DNA of 64,000 bases from Candidatus Rifleibacteriota bacterium (GCA_024710355.1 JANJUX010000003.1:62001-126000); one strand, 5' to 3'; positions 1-10,317 are shown, counted from the stretch's first letter. A program made the numbers and translations. Notes: generated from the letters alone by a model not told the origin.

Positions 1-105
1 GGCCGATAAAACCGGTTTCCAGAAGCAGATTTCGTGGCAAATTAAACTCCAGTAAAGATAAAATTGCAGGCTCGAATTATAGCTGCACCCCACAATAAAT
101 TCAAG

Positions 106-2151
106 TCAATGCTGCGGGGCCGGCAGAATGGTGAAACTGGCGACTTCGATCGCTGCCGGCATTACCGGTTGTTTCCAGAGAGAGCCGAACAGTTCGGCTG
201 CCGGCATTTTCGGAAGCAGCAGTCGACCCGACAGACCGTATTTCAGTCTGAAAATTTCGTTGAAGCCGTCATGGTTGAACAGGGTCACCCCTTCCGGCAC
301 GGCATCATGCCACGGCTGTTTTTCGCCTTCACGCGTCAGAAAAGCCTGCAACATGACCCGGTAACTGCCAGGGGCCAGGTCGACCGGTATGACAAGCGAA
401 CGGTTAAAGGTGAATCTGCCCTGCTCAGGCGTTGCATGGCGACAGACATAGTCGCCGGCAATGTGGATGTCGTGCCCAAGGAGCAGGCTGTTGCGACTGA
501 GAGGCGCTCCTGATTCATCGAGAATTGTTGTCACCACTGCCAGGCTGTCGAGGTAGCCGCTCAGGCCGGCAAAGCTGTATGAATAAGCGATGCTGTCGCC
601 GGGTGTCAGAATTCTGGTCTGGCCGGTTGCCGTCGCCGATGCTTCGCTTGCTGCCGGTAAATTTGCAGGGTTAAGGCTGATTGCAGAATCAAGTTGTGGT
701 ATATGCGAGGTATCGAGCGGCTCCCAGTTGTTTTTAGCGATTACCCGGTGCAGATAAGCATCGGGCTCGATCGAATACGATGCGGTCAGCTGATAAAAGC
801 TATCGTGCGGGTAGACCAGCGAGCCATAAAGCATGCCGGCTTCGGCGGCGGGCTTGAGCGCCTGCAGTTCGCCGGCCGCAAACTTGTCGACCAGCTGAAC
901 GGCGAGATCCTGGCGGAACTTTTTAAACAGGCGCAGATACCAGTATGGTCTGAATTCGGCGTCGTTGCTCATCAAAACCATCGCTTTGGCCGGCAGGCCG
1001 CTGAGGATTTTCCGCATGTATATTTCGGGGTCATCATTTTCGGCAGGATGCAGCGAAAGTGAAAAGACTGCGGTCGACATCAGGGCAACGCATGCCAGAG
1101 TCTTGATTTTATCTGATCTGATAAGGTCGAGGGCGATGGCGGCCAGCCCGGCAAGGGCCATGAACGAAGGTAACAGCATGGTGTGAGCTTCAAAGGCATT
1201 GTAGTTGATCACAAATGCAAGGTTTATCGCAAGAATGGCGGTCAGCGCCGCCGGCAAAGCCCCGACTGTTCGCGGCCGCAGCGCGAGAAGTGTGCCCGGG
1301 CCGATCAACAGCCAGATGCCGTTCTCAAATATGCAGAGACGAAGAAATTCCAGCAGGCGCTGCCAGAGTTCGAGCGGGTGAAAAACCATGAAGCCACCGC
1401 TGTAGACAGTGCCGGTGAAAACTTGCAGAAAACCGTCGATCCCCTGCCCTGTCAGCGGGTCAAGCAATACCCGCGCCGGGTTCTGCAGTCGCAGATAAAG
1501 ATCGACAGATGGCAGAAAGCCGATAAGCACGCCAAAGCCCATTGCCGCCCAGAAGCGACCGGACGGCATCTTAACCTGCCGCTGCCCCGCTTCTCTGATA
1601 AAAAGCAGCAGCGTCAGGGCGAAGAGACCAAAGGTCGGGCGGTGCCCAACGCCAAGAGTGCCGGCCAGCCCGCAGGCAAAGCCTGAAGCGGCACCGGTAT
1701 GCCCTTTTTCGAGCATCAGACCGCACAGCAGACCGGCAGCGATAAAACATATTTCGAGGGCATAAACCTCGGCAAGAATGGCCTGATCGCGGTAAGTAAC
1801 GCCGCACAGCAGAAAAATACCGCCGGCAAGCGCCGCCGGCAGCGACAGGCCATGCAACAGCAGCAGCACTGAAAGCAGGCTTCCCCCGAGAATGGCGATT
1901 AGCGAGGTAAGCAGATTGATGCGGGCGGCCGGCGTCGAGCCCGGCAGGTAGCGCAAGGCGAGGTTGCCGAGGCGGGTGAAAAGCGGGTAGCCAGGCGCGT
2001 GCGGCACATCGAGGGTGGCAGCGGCGATCGAGAATTCGGCTGAATTGTACCAGCCGGTCGAATCTTTTACCTGTGGCAGATAAAGGAACGCGCCGACAGC
2101 CGCGGTGACAATAATGACGATCAGCAGGCGGGTTATCAGCTTTGCCTGCAT
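106..2151 (-). CDS. DUF2723 family polytopic membrane protein
   Basis: About 681 aa. The N-terminal half has many hydrophobic segments. The conserved DUF2723 signature (HAPGYPL) lies near residue 51, preceded by an acidic residue in the first loop, as in GT-C-like glycosyltransferases. The C-terminal third is a soluble, probably extracytoplasmic, beta-rich region. DUF2723 proteins are thought to be lipid-linked-sugar-dependent glycosyltransferases; the substrate is unknown here. I place the start at the ATG at 2151, one base after the stop of the upstream gene, because the hydrophobic segment begins right after it; a longer ATG start at 2199 would add 16 polar residues and overlap the neighbour. 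It is the last gene of a minus-strand operon with the cNMP-binding protein. Confidence 0.75.
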   Translation of the reverse strand: MQAKLITRLLIVIIVTAAVGAFLYLPQVKDSTGWYNSAEFSIAAATLDVPHAPGYPLFTRLGNLALRYLPGSTPAARINLLTSLIAILGGSLLSVLLLLHGLSLPAALAGGIFLLCGVTYRDQAILAEVYALEICFIAAGLLCGLMLEKGHTGAASGFACGLAGTLGVGHRPTFGLFALTLLLFIREAGQRQVKMPSGRFWAAMGFGVLIGFLPSVDLYLRLQNPARVLLDPLTGQGIDGFLQVFTGTVYSGGFMVFHPLELWQRLLEFLRLCIFENGIWLLIGPGTLLALRPRTVGALPAALTAILAINLAFVINYNAFEAHTMLLPSFMALAGLAAIALDLIRSDKIKTLACVALMSTAVFSLSLHPAENDDPEIYMRKILSGLPAKAMVLMSNDAEFRPYWYLRLFKKFRQDLAVQLVDKFAAGELQALKPAAEAGMLYGSLVYPHDSFYQLTASYSIEPDAYLHRVIAKNNWEPLDTSHIPQLDSAISLNPANLPAASEASATATGQTRILTPGDSIAYSYSFAGLSGYLDSLAVVTTILDESGAPLSRNSLLLGHDIHIAGDYVCRHATPEQGRFTFNRSLVIPVDLAPGSYRVMLQAFLTREGEKQPWHDAVPEGVTLFNHDGFNEIFRLKYGLSGRLLLPKMPAAELFGSLWKQPVMPAAIEVASFTILPAPQH

Positions 2152-2152
2152 G

Positions 2153-3052
2153 TCAGACGGTTTCGAAGGCTTTAACAACGCTCTCGGCGCTGTCAACATC
2201 TTCAGGGAAAATCAGGGTGCGGAATTCAATATCTGAATACAGCCGCCGGCCGGTCTCGAAGTCGATGAGAACGCGGTTGAGATCGTCGGTGATGCGGGCC
2301 TGAAACATCAGTGTACTCTTGGCATTGAATTCAGGAATCATCAGCAGAATGCTGCTGTCATCGAAGCGGCACAGCATGTCGGATTCGCGGATAAAACTTT
2401 CGAGTCGCAGGCCCAGTTCGCGGATCAGATCGGTGCGGAACTTTTCAAGCTCGCCCGGTGAGCCGTCGCCTTCATTAAAATGCACCTTTTTCAGGCGGAT
2501 CATCAGAAAACCGACGGTGGCCTTCTCGTTGCGGGCTCGGTTAAGCATCGATTTCATGCAGTCGAGAAAGTATTCGCGCGAATAGAGGCGGCTCGAACTG
2601 TCGACGATATTCTTTTCGATGATGTTGAGCTTTTTATTGGTGGCGCGGATGCGGTTGTTGAGTTCTTTCATGATGCCGAGGGCAACCATTGGGAACTCGC
2701 TGATCAGATCGCAGAACTCGCCCTTGCGCAGCACCAGGGTGCGCGAATGAACGTCGGCGATTGCCGAGGCGGCCCGGGGCTTATCGTCGTAGAGCCCCAT
2801 TTCGCCGAAAAAGTTGCCCTTGTCGAAGCTGGCGAGAACTTTGATTGCCGGTGGTTTGCCGGTAAAAATCGAAATTTTGCCCTCGACGACGAGATACATG
2901 CTTTCGCCGAACTCGCCTTCAGAGAAGATAATCTCGCCGGGTTCAAAATCCTCTTCGGCTATGACTTCGGCAATTTTGCGAAGTTCGTAGCTTGAAAGGC
3001 TCGAAAAAATCGAGATCCTTTTGAGAAACAGAATTCTTTCAATGATTATCAT
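2153..3052 (-). CDS. Cyclic nucleotide-binding domain protein with degenerate GGDEF-like domain
   Basis: 299 aa. Residues about 15-130 form a CRP-type cNMP-binding domain, with FGEMGLYDD followed by PRAASA resembling the phosphate-binding cassette. A short helix leads to a GGDEF-like fold (about 150-295) starting LYSREYFLDCM. The position of the GGDEF signature reads RFDDSSILLMIPE, so catalytic glycines and the acidic motif are missing and diguanylate cyclase activity is unlikely. There is no DNA-binding helix-turn-helix, so it is not a CRP-type transcription factor. It lies 9 bases downstream of the transporter/HEAT gene, which suggests that it senses a nucleotide for that protein (inference). 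The start ATG has a weak AAGAAG ribosome site. Confidence 0.8.
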   Translation of the reverse strand: MIIIERILFLKRISIFSSLSSYELRKIAEVIAEEDFEPGEIIFSEGEFGESMYLVVEGKISIFTGKPPAIKVLASFDKGNFFGEMGLYDDKPRAASAIADVHSRTLVLRKGEFCDLISEFPMVALGIMKELNNRIRATNKKLNIIEKNIVDSSSRLYSREYFLDCMKSMLNRARNEKATVGFLMIRLKKVHFNEGDGSPGELEKFRTDLIRELGLRLESFIRESDMLCRFDDSSILLMIPEFNAKSTLMFQARITDDLNRVLIDFETGRRLYSDIEFRTLIFPEDVDSAESVVKAFETV

Positions 3053-3061
3053 AGGCTTCTT

Positions 3062-5857
3062 TCAATTGTATTGCAGGGTAATTCCGCGGTTTTTCAGGGT
3101 TTCAACCGCCCAGCGGCAGGTGACCGCGACTTTTTCGCTGAGATGGGGGTCTGTTTCGATCTTTTTGAGAACCGGTATCAGTTCGTGAATCTCGGCAATG
3201 CAGACGGTATAGATGGCCGCTTCCTTGAGCTCGCTGTCTGAAGAGTTGAGATATTTGCCGAGAATGATGCGCAGGTCTTTTTCGCGCAGCGAGAAAACTT
3301 TCATGCCATAGGCGGCGATCTGTTCGAGGGAAATGTTTTCGAGTATGGGAATGATGTGATAGACGAGCTGCCGCTCACCCATGTTCTGCAGCACTTCGAT
3401 GGCGTTATTGACCAGTTCTTCGTTACTTGAATACAGGCTTTTGAAGAGATCGCGGGCTTCTCGGTTCTGTTCTGGCGCGATCAGGCACACGATCAGGCGC
3501 GTCAAAGCCCAGGCCCGCTCTTTTAAGAGCATTTTCAGATATACAGAATGCTCGCGGCGCAGTTCACGATTGATAACAAACTCTTCAAGCTTGTATTCAT
3601 AGAGCTGCAGAATGACCTTGTGGCCGAAATGGTGCAGGTAATCACGCACTCCGGCGTTCTGCGAGGCGGCAAGAATGCCTGCCACCGCTGCCCTTGCGTG
3701 CAGCGAGCTGTCACTGCTTTCGAGCACCATGATCAGTTCACTGAATTTATCGTCATAGTGCGAAATGAGAATCTCTTCGGCCAGCTTGCGGTTGCGCGGG
3801 CTTGAATCAGAGAGGCCTTCAACCACGTGGTAGAACCATTTCTGGTCGCTGAGCCGCGCCAGCATTTTAAGGGCGAGAAATCTGATTTCGCGTGAATCAT
3901 CTTTGATGAGGCGGCCGATGATTTCGTAATGCTCGTCTGAGTCGCCGGTTTTGAGAATTTTTTCGAGCGCGGCGGCGGCGGCGTGCCTGACTCTGATTTC
4001 GTCACTGCGCAGAAATGGCCGCAGATTGACCCAGAATCTTTCGTCGCCGGTGAGGCCGAGCATTTCAATGCCCTTGAGTATCTGCGGCTCATTACCGCTC
4101 GAAATGCAGCCCTGAATGACACCCAGTGACTGCATCATCTGGTCGAGGTCGCCGATTTTTACGAAGACGATCGATGCGAGCCGCTGCAGGTCTTCAGATT
4201 CACTTTTAAGGAAAGGCAGAACGCGGTCTCGCATCCGTGCCGAAGCTGGAAAGCCGGTTAAAGCACGCAATGCATGTCGCTTGAGGTCATCATTATGTGA
4301 TTCGAGGCAGCCGAACAGGAACTCGGCGACGAAATGGTCGACCGGCAGATTTATCTGGCGCAGAATGTCGAGTTTGCGCTCATCGCTGAAGTGGTTCAGC
4401 CTTGCGGTCATCTGCTCACGGCTGCTGCGGTCACCGTGACTGACGATCAGCTGAATTACCAGGGCGGTGGTATCTTCATCGGCGGTATCGAGACTGTTAA
4501 GAAGCAGGTTGAGGGTATTGGTGTCGAGGTTGAGTTTTTGCAGTTCGCCTTTTCTGAAAAAGTCGAGACTCGAACTGCGCAGAAGCTTGAGCAGACTTTC
4601 ACGATAAGGTTGTCTGATCATGAAGCCGACCAGAACCCATAAAAATGCAGCGATCAGAGGGAAAAACCTGACAAGGACCCCGGTTTTGTCGGCATAAAAA
4701 AGCAGGGCTCCTGAAAAGATTGTGCCCAGCGGCTGCAGAATACCCTCGTTGACAGTTATTATTCTGGCTTTTTCCCGCGGTGGAAGCGCGTTGTAAAACA
4801 GGCTGTTCACCGGTTGATACAAAGCGTTCTGCAGGCCGACCTGCACAAATTTGAGAGCGGTGCCGGGCATCAGCGTATAGGAAACTGCGGTGCCGGCAAA
4901 GCTGGTCAGCACCAGACCGGGATACAGCAGGTTGGTGTTGCTGATGCCGAACCGCTGAATGAGGTTACCGGTGATGACACCCTGAAAAATAAAGGCAAAA
5001 ATGCTGGCAAAAATCACAAACAGCCCATAGAACCTGGCGAGCTCGTTTTCTGAAGTAAAATGACTGTTGAAAATCGAAGCAGCCTGAAATTCGGCAAAAT
5101 AAAAGGTCAGGTTCGAAAAAATAGCCGACAGAACGAGAAGAAGAACCAGCTTCGACTCGGTCAGGCTGCGCACAAAAATTCGCAGTTTTTCGGTCAGACG
5201 CACTCTTTTTCGCTCACTCGGCTGCGTGAGAAAGGCCTGAATCTGCGGTTTGATGAAGCTGCCGCTGCCGAGGATGAAAAAAACAAAAGCTGCGATATGT
5301 ATCATCAGCCAGGCCCTGAGAATATCAGGCACCGGGTAAATTGCTGCCAGCCAGTTGAGGCTGAGACCCGCAGCGATTCTGCCGGCAATCATGCCGCTGA
5401 ATATGATCGGCAGCAGCCGCTTTGACTTGAGAGCGTTGAACTGTGTGCTCATCAGCACCGAGAGCACGACCGGTATGACGAACATCAGGATGTTGGTGAT
5501 GAAGTAGAGAACATAACAACCGGTAGTTGTCTGCTGGTCGCTTGAGTGAATGACCTGAACGGCGCCGGCAATTGCCAGGGCAGAGACAACGCCTGATGCA
5601 AAGGTCAGGGTGCGCTTTTCCACCCGGCCGTGCATCAAAGTCAGAAGAACGCTGACCGGAATCGCGAAAATCGAACAGATCATGAACATCGCCGGCAGGT
5701 TTTCGACCCCTGCCCTTTTGATAAACAGCGTGTCAGAAATCGAATCGCCGAGCGCCAGAGAAAACCAGCAGAGAAAGGTGAACAGCCAGAAAAAGCCGGT
5801 TTCGCGCCACTCATTGGCTCTCACGTTCATCAGAGATTCGATTTTTTCAAGAATCAT
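3062..5857 (-). CDS. ATP/ADP translocase-like (NTT/MFS) membrane protein fused to HEAT repeats
   Basis: 931 aa. Residues about 15-420 have roughly twelve hydrophobic segments with the look of the TLC ATP/ADP-antiporter/MFS family (opening RANEWRETGFFWLFTFLCW). Residues about 430-920 are tandem alpha-helical HEAT-like repeats, for example around DDLKRHALRALTGF and SREIRFLALKMLARL. NTT-like proteins fused to HEAT or cNMP-binding domains are known in free-living bacteria; whether they move nucleotides there is unclear. The next gene in the operon encodes a cNMP-binding protein, so transporter and sensor are split between two genes. It starts 20 bases after tamB ends and is probably co-transcribed with it. 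Substrate not predictable. Confidence 0.75.
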   Translation of the reverse strand: MILEKIESLMNVRANEWRETGFFWLFTFLCWFSLALGDSISDTLFIKRAGVENLPAMFMICSIFAIPVSVLLTLMHGRVEKRTLTFASGVVSALAIAGAVQVIHSSDQQTTTGCYVLYFITNILMFVIPVVLSVLMSTQFNALKSKRLLPIIFSGMIAGRIAAGLSLNWLAAIYPVPDILRAWLMIHIAAFVFFILGSGSFIKPQIQAFLTQPSERKRVRLTEKLRIFVRSLTESKLVLLLVLSAIFSNLTFYFAEFQAASIFNSHFTSENELARFYGLFVIFASIFAFIFQGVITGNLIQRFGISNTNLLYPGLVLTSFAGTAVSYTLMPGTALKFVQVGLQNALYQPVNSLFYNALPPREKARIITVNEGILQPLGTIFSGALLFYADKTGVLVRFFPLIAAFLWVLVGFMIRQPYRESLLKLLRSSSLDFFRKGELQKLNLDTNTLNLLLNSLDTADEDTTALVIQLIVSHGDRSSREQMTARLNHFSDERKLDILRQINLPVDHFVAEFLFGCLESHNDDLKRHALRALTGFPASARMRDRVLPFLKSESEDLQRLASIVFVKIGDLDQMMQSLGVIQGCISSGNEPQILKGIEMLGLTGDERFWVNLRPFLRSDEIRVRHAAAAALEKILKTGDSDEHYEIIGRLIKDDSREIRFLALKMLARLSDQKWFYHVVEGLSDSSPRNRKLAEEILISHYDDKFSELIMVLESSDSSLHARAAVAGILAASQNAGVRDYLHHFGHKVILQLYEYKLEEFVINRELRREHSVYLKMLLKERAWALTRLIVCLIAPEQNREARDLFKSLYSSNEELVNNAIEVLQNMGERQLVYHIIPILENISLEQIAAYGMKVFSLREKDLRIILGKYLNSSDSELKEAAIYTVCIAEIHELIPVLKKIETDPHLSEKVAVTCRWAVETLKNRGITLQYN

Positions 5858-5877
5858 TCGTTACACCCGTTCGAATT

Positions 5878-8800
5878 TTACCAGAATTTCCAGTCGTAGC
5901 GAACCCCGATGCGCTGTTCTTTGATTGGCTCCTTGAATTCGATATTTACCACGAAACCTTTGGGAAGTCTGTATTCAAAAATGTAGCTTTCATCCTGGCC
6001 CTGTTCCATGGTGCCTTCATAGGCCATGAAGATGTTTTTGCCGATGTATTTGCCGACTCTGATAAAGGCCCGTGACTTGCCGGAAGTGCGGTCGAAGAGC
6101 GATGAAAGAAAAAGTTCGTCGAGATTCAACGCTGTCGAGATGGTGCTGCCGATCAGGGCCGAAATGTATGAATTCTTCAGGCCCTCAAGAATTTCTGTTT
6201 CGAAAAGCTCCTTAGAATCACTGTGCATCGCGGTGTTTAGGTCACGGCCGAGAGTCAGCAGCGCCAGCAGATCGCCTTCCGACATCGGCGGTGTCGAGTA
6301 GATCTGTGGAGTGAATGATGAAATGCGGCCCTGCAGTGTCAGAAACACCTTGGTGCTTTGAATCTGCCCTTCTGATTTAACGAAAATGTGCGGGTCGAGG
6401 CTGTTGTCAACGCCGCCGAATCTAACTTCACCGGTTTCGATTTGAAATTGTCGCTGTTTGAAGTAGAGTTTGCCCTGAACACAGCTGATACCGCCGTCGA
6501 GTTTTATGTTTTCGAGATCGCCGGCAATTGAAAACTTGCCGCGCATTTCCGAATTGAGAAACGAACTCTTGAGCCAGAAATTGCGGGGTACCTCGATATC
6601 GAAGTGGTAATTGAGAGAATCGAAGAAAAAGTCGATTGGCTTGCGTTTCGCAAGCAGGTCGGTGGTAATGTTGAATTTGCCGCGCGGAACAAATATCTTG
6701 CCGGCGACAATCGGGTTGTAGAGATCGCCCGTGATATTCATTCCGGCACTGGCATTGTTGACTTCAAGGTTCATGAAGCTCAGGTCGAGTTTCTGGCCCG
6801 TGATGCTGGCAGTTATCGAGCCAAGCGAGTCGCGAAAGTTTACCTGACCCACGCCCAGCAGTTTGCCGCGGCCGAGATTGGCCTCAAGCCTGTCGATGTT
6901 GATTATACGGTCGTCTGTCGAAATGGCGAAGTTAACCTTTGTCAGAGGTTTGCGCATATTGCTGAAAGCCAGTTGATCGGCAGTCATCTGCAGGTCGCCC
7001 GAAATCTCCGGGTTGGTCGGGCGGCCGGTAAGGTGCAGATCGGCCTTGACCGTGCCACTGGCTTCACGGAACACCTGTGGCAGATAAACCGTCAGGTCTG
7101 AAATCGGCCCCTCGGGTACGAACAGGTGCAGGTTGATGTTTGCCGGTCTGATGTTTTCGTCGAGGTCGACGCGCCCCTTGAGGTTGAACGAGGTGGCATT
7201 GAGCCTGACAAAGGCCTGGGCAACGTCGATGCCGGAGCGGTTGCCTTCGATTTCAGCCCTGACTTCGGGAATTTTTTTTCCGACTGCGGTCAGCTCGTCG
7301 ATCTTCGCGGTCGCCTTTATCTGCATGTCGTCGAGATTGCCAAAAAGGCGGGCTTCTGCCGAGAGGCTGCCGTCGTAATCCCAGTTAGGCAGGTCAAAGA
7401 GCCTGCCGAGAGCCTTGACCGAGAAATTTTTGCCGTTGATCATCAGGGCAACGCTTCTGTCTGGCGCAAAAAGGCCTTCGACACCGAGTATTCCCTGGCG
7501 GTATTTGAGCTCGAGCGACCTGACTTCAACGCTGCCATTCTGGTAAAGCACCTGCATTGGCCGATTCGAAACAATTACGTCGTTTTCCTTTTGAATTTTC
7601 AGGGTCTCGACCTGCATATCGACCACATCAGGGGTGAGTGACGCGAGGTCGCCCTGAACCTGGCATTTGCCGGTGGCGACGAGGCCGCCGTAGTCGAACG
7701 ATTGAATGCCCCATATCTGAGGCAGGAACGACAGGTCGACATTGTTCATTTCCAGAGCTGCAGAATAAGGGCGCCGGCCTTCCCAGGCGATTCCGCCGCT
7801 GATTTTGACTCCCAGTTTGTCAAATTCACCGCTCGAAATGCGCAAACCTGCATTATCGATGGCTATTTCGCCGCCAAAATTGCCCAGATCACGTTCACCC
7901 GACTTCATGTCACGGGTAAAAACGGTAAAAGAACCCTGTCTGAGCTTGTCATCGACCTCGAATCCGCCCTGAATATTGATTTCGCCGCGCAGATCAGGGT
8001 TCATATTCTGCAGAAAAGCAATTTTTGCGAACTGAAGATTTTCTGCTTCGATCGAGCCTGAAAATTTGTCGGCATTGATAAGCTGCCCAGACAGGTTTAG
8101 ACTGCCGCCGAAAGCTCTGGCATAAAGACTCTTGAGTTCAGTCTGGCGGCCCTGAGTAGACCCTTCGAGGTAAAGCGTGTCTATCTTTTCGTCGTGCAGC
8201 GACAGTTGATGGCCTTCTATGATGAAATTCCAGACATTCTGCCCCTTGTGGCGGCTGTAGTTTACGTTGCCGGCAATAACACCGGATTGAATTTTTTCGG
8301 CGATCGCCGGCTGCACGAATTTTTTGAGAATTTCAACCGGCAGTTTCTGAAGGCTGAGTCTGAATGCCTGCAGAGAACCGTCAAGCAGATTTATTGAGAA
8401 AAAACCATCGAGATAAGCATCACCAGAATGTCTTATCACCATGGGCGCCAGAGTCAGAACGGCGCCCTTAACACTTGCCTGCGACCTGAACGAGCTGACA
8501 GAAACCCCCATAATTTCAAGGTTTTCACCGTAAAGATCGCCTTTAACGATCGGGTGCAGAAGCGGCCCGCCAAGACTGGCTTTTAGAGATGCCACGCCAC
8601 TGGCAATGCCGGTCGGAAGCCCGAAGGTCTGCAGGTTGACCCTGTCTACCAGCACATTGGCTGCAAATTTTTCGCTCGAAATCAGGCCGTCAACCGCTAT
8701 TTTCCCGCCACCAGGGAATGAGGCGAGCGGATTTGCGAGATACCAGCGGGCGCCGGTGCCGTAGACTCTTGCAGTGAGTTTCTCGGGTGAAAAGGTGAAG

Positions 8801-10245
8801 AAAGTGCCTTCATGCAGTTCAAGACGCATGTCATAAGTAGTGCTTGCCGGGTTGTTAAGATCGAAGATCACCTTGAAGGGACCGCTGCACTTGCCGGCCA
8901 CCGGGCTGTCGATAAATGGCTTGAGCTTCTGCAGATCGATTTCCTGCATGCGGCCCTGAACCTGCCCTACGCCTTTGTTTTTGCCATTGAGGGCGATGCT
9001 GGCACTGGCCACAAGCTTGCCGATTTCGGTCGCCAGATCGCCGGAAAGGTCGAGAACCGATTCCCTGTTCAGTTGCCAGTTTAAATCGGCGCTGTGGATT
9101 TTTTTGTTCTGGTATTGCCAGTCACGGGCTATTGCCTTGCCGGAGCCGGCCAGATACTGCAGGTTGCCGGTCAGGCTGCCTTCAAACCAGAGCCGGCCTG
9201 GTTCCGTGTTGCGTAGATTCAGACCAAGGCTTTTGATCAGCGGTTGGTTGACCAGAATGTTGTCGGCACTGACATCGGCAGAAAAGTCGCCCATTTTTTC
9301 AACGCTGCCGGGCCAGATGCCGTTGATTGCCAATTTTCCATCGTCGAGCTCAGTGGTCAGGTTCCCCTGCCATGGCTTTTCGGCTTCTCGGGAGATTTTG
9401 AGGTTGACTTTGCCTGCCAGACCTGACCAGTTGAAAGAGCAGTCGTCGATGCTTACCGAACCGGTAAGTTCACGATTTATGAGCTGTGGCAGCGATTCTG
9501 AAGGATTTTGCAGGCGCTTTGCCAGGTTTCCCTGGTAATTGAGGTTGAGCGCCGCACCGCCTGAGAGGATACTCAGGCCAAAGCGATGTGAGAGAAAGAT
9601 CAGCGGAATGAAAGTTGAAAAATTCTTTTCCTGCCAGTTGAGATTGATCGTTGATTCGCCGCTTTCGAGGCCAAGCATGGCCACAAGGCGGGCATTGCCG
9701 CCAAGCGGGCCCTTTTCAAAAGACATTTCCAGGTTGGCGTTGCGCCGGGTTCGAATGAAACTGGCCTTGAAATCAGGAATGAAAAAGGCGCTGACCGAGG
9801 TATTGAGGTTGAGGCCATTTACCGTTATTTCTCTGGCGGGAATTCTGGGAAGCGCTGTTCCAGAGGCTTTTTCCGGCTGCGGCGCGGTCGCGTCGTATTT
9901 AAGGCTGTTGAGGTGGACCCTCTCGATGGCGGCGCGGCTGAAATAGAGATCGAGCGGCCCGGTGCCGGATGCCAGAAAAATTGTGGCCTCTTCGGCTTCG
10001 AGAAATGGCTTTTCGCCGGGCAGCATCACCTTGAGATTGCGGGCTTTGATCGTATGTTCCGGAAAATTGATCTTGAGGCTTTCAGCATCGAAATCGATAT
10101 CGTGAAAGCTGCGTGCGAAGCTGCGCACCTGGTTGATAAGCTGGGCCGGCAGTTTGAAGCTCTGACGCCAGGCAAAGAAAACCAGCCCTGCCGCCATAAT
10201 CAGCAACAGGAGCAGAAAATAGAACAGTTTTCGGGCTCTGGTCAT
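5878..10245 (-). CDS. tamB: Translocation/assembly module TamB (AsmA-like, DUF490)
   Basis: 1455 aa, the usual size for TamB. An N-terminal signal anchor (about residues 6-24, FYFLLLLLIMAAGLVFF) is followed by a very long repetitive beta-rich region and a C-terminal DUF490 domain ending in an aromatic beta strand (RYDWKFW). TamB spans the periplasm and works with TamA/BAM in outer-membrane protein insertion and in phospholipid transport to the outer membrane. No tamA is visible in the window. Start choice: an ATG at 10245 has the ribosome site GGTGA eight bases upstream; the GTG at 10257 has none and its codon is part of that site. A candidate promoter lies upstream at 10277-10305. Confidence 0.9.
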   Translation of the reverse strand: MTRARKLFYFLLLLLIMAAGLVFFAWRQSFKLPAQLINQVRSFARSFHDIDFDAESLKINFPEHTIKARNLKVMLPGEKPFLEAEEATIFLASGTGPLDLYFSRAAIERVHLNSLKYDATAPQPEKASGTALPRIPAREITVNGLNLNTSVSAFFIPDFKASFIRTRRNANLEMSFEKGPLGGNARLVAMLGLESGESTINLNWQEKNFSTFIPLIFLSHRFGLSILSGGAALNLNYQGNLAKRLQNPSESLPQLINRELTGSVSIDDCSFNWSGLAGKVNLKISREAEKPWQGNLTTELDDGKLAINGIWPGSVEKMGDFSADVSADNILVNQPLIKSLGLNLRNTEPGRLWFEGSLTGNLQYLAGSGKAIARDWQYQNKKIHSADLNWQLNRESVLDLSGDLATEIGKLVASASIALNGKNKGVGQVQGRMQEIDLQKLKPFIDSPVAGKCSGPFKVIFDLNNPASTTYDMRLELHEGTFFTFSPEKLTARVYGTGARWYLANPLASFPGGGKIAVDGLISSEKFAANVLVDRVNLQTFGLPTGIASGVASLKASLGGPLLHPIVKGDLYGENLEIMGVSVSSFRSQASVKGAVLTLAPMVIRHSGDAYLDGFFSINLLDGSLQAFRLSLQKLPVEILKKFVQPAIAEKIQSGVIAGNVNYSRHKGQNVWNFIIEGHQLSLHDEKIDTLYLEGSTQGRQTELKSLYARAFGGSLNLSGQLINADKFSGSIEAENLQFAKIAFLQNMNPDLRGEINIQGGFEVDDKLRQGSFTVFTRDMKSGERDLGNFGGEIAIDNAGLRISSGEFDKLGVKISGGIAWEGRRPYSAALEMNNVDLSFLPQIWGIQSFDYGGLVATGKCQVQGDLASLTPDVVDMQVETLKIQKENDVIVSNRPMQVLYQNGSVEVRSLELKYRQGILGVEGLFAPDRSVALMINGKNFSVKALGRLFDLPNWDYDGSLSAEARLFGNLDDMQIKATAKIDELTAVGKKIPEVRAEIEGNRSGIDVAQAFVRLNATSFNLKGRVDLDENIRPANINLHLFVPEGPISDLTVYLPQVFREASGTVKADLHLTGRPTNPEISGDLQMTADQLAFSNMRKPLTKVNFAISTDDRIINIDRLEANLGRGKLLGVGQVNFRDSLGSITASITGQKLDLSFMNLEVNNASAGMNITGDLYNPIVAGKIFVPRGKFNITTDLLAKRKPIDFFFDSLNYHFDIEVPRNFWLKSSFLNSEMRGKFSIAGDLENIKLDGGISCVQGKLYFKQRQFQIETGEVRFGGVDNSLDPHIFVKSEGQIQSTKVFLTLQGRISSFTPQIYSTPPMSEGDLLALLTLGRDLNTAMHSDSKELFETEILEGLKNSYISALIGSTISTALNLDELFLSSLFDRTSGKSRAFIRVGKYIGKNIFMAYEGTMEQGQDESYIFEYRLPKGFVVNIEFKEPIKEQRIGVRYDWKFW

Positions 10246-10276
10246 TAAAAAGTTCACCGGGTTTTAGTGTGCCGGG

Positions 10277-10305
10277 ATTGTACCACAGCCGAAAGGCAAT
10301 AGCAA
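10277..10305 (-). promoter_or_regulatory. Candidate sigma70-type promoter for tamB operon
   Basis: Reading the minus strand: TTGCTA, a 17-base spacer, then TACAAT, located between the hup terminator and the tamB start. The spacing is optimal and the -10 box matches five of six consensus bases. It would drive tamB, the transporter/HEAT gene, the cNMP-binding gene and the DUF2723 gene. Confidence 0.5.
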
Positions 10306-10317
10306 ATCGGCGTACGT

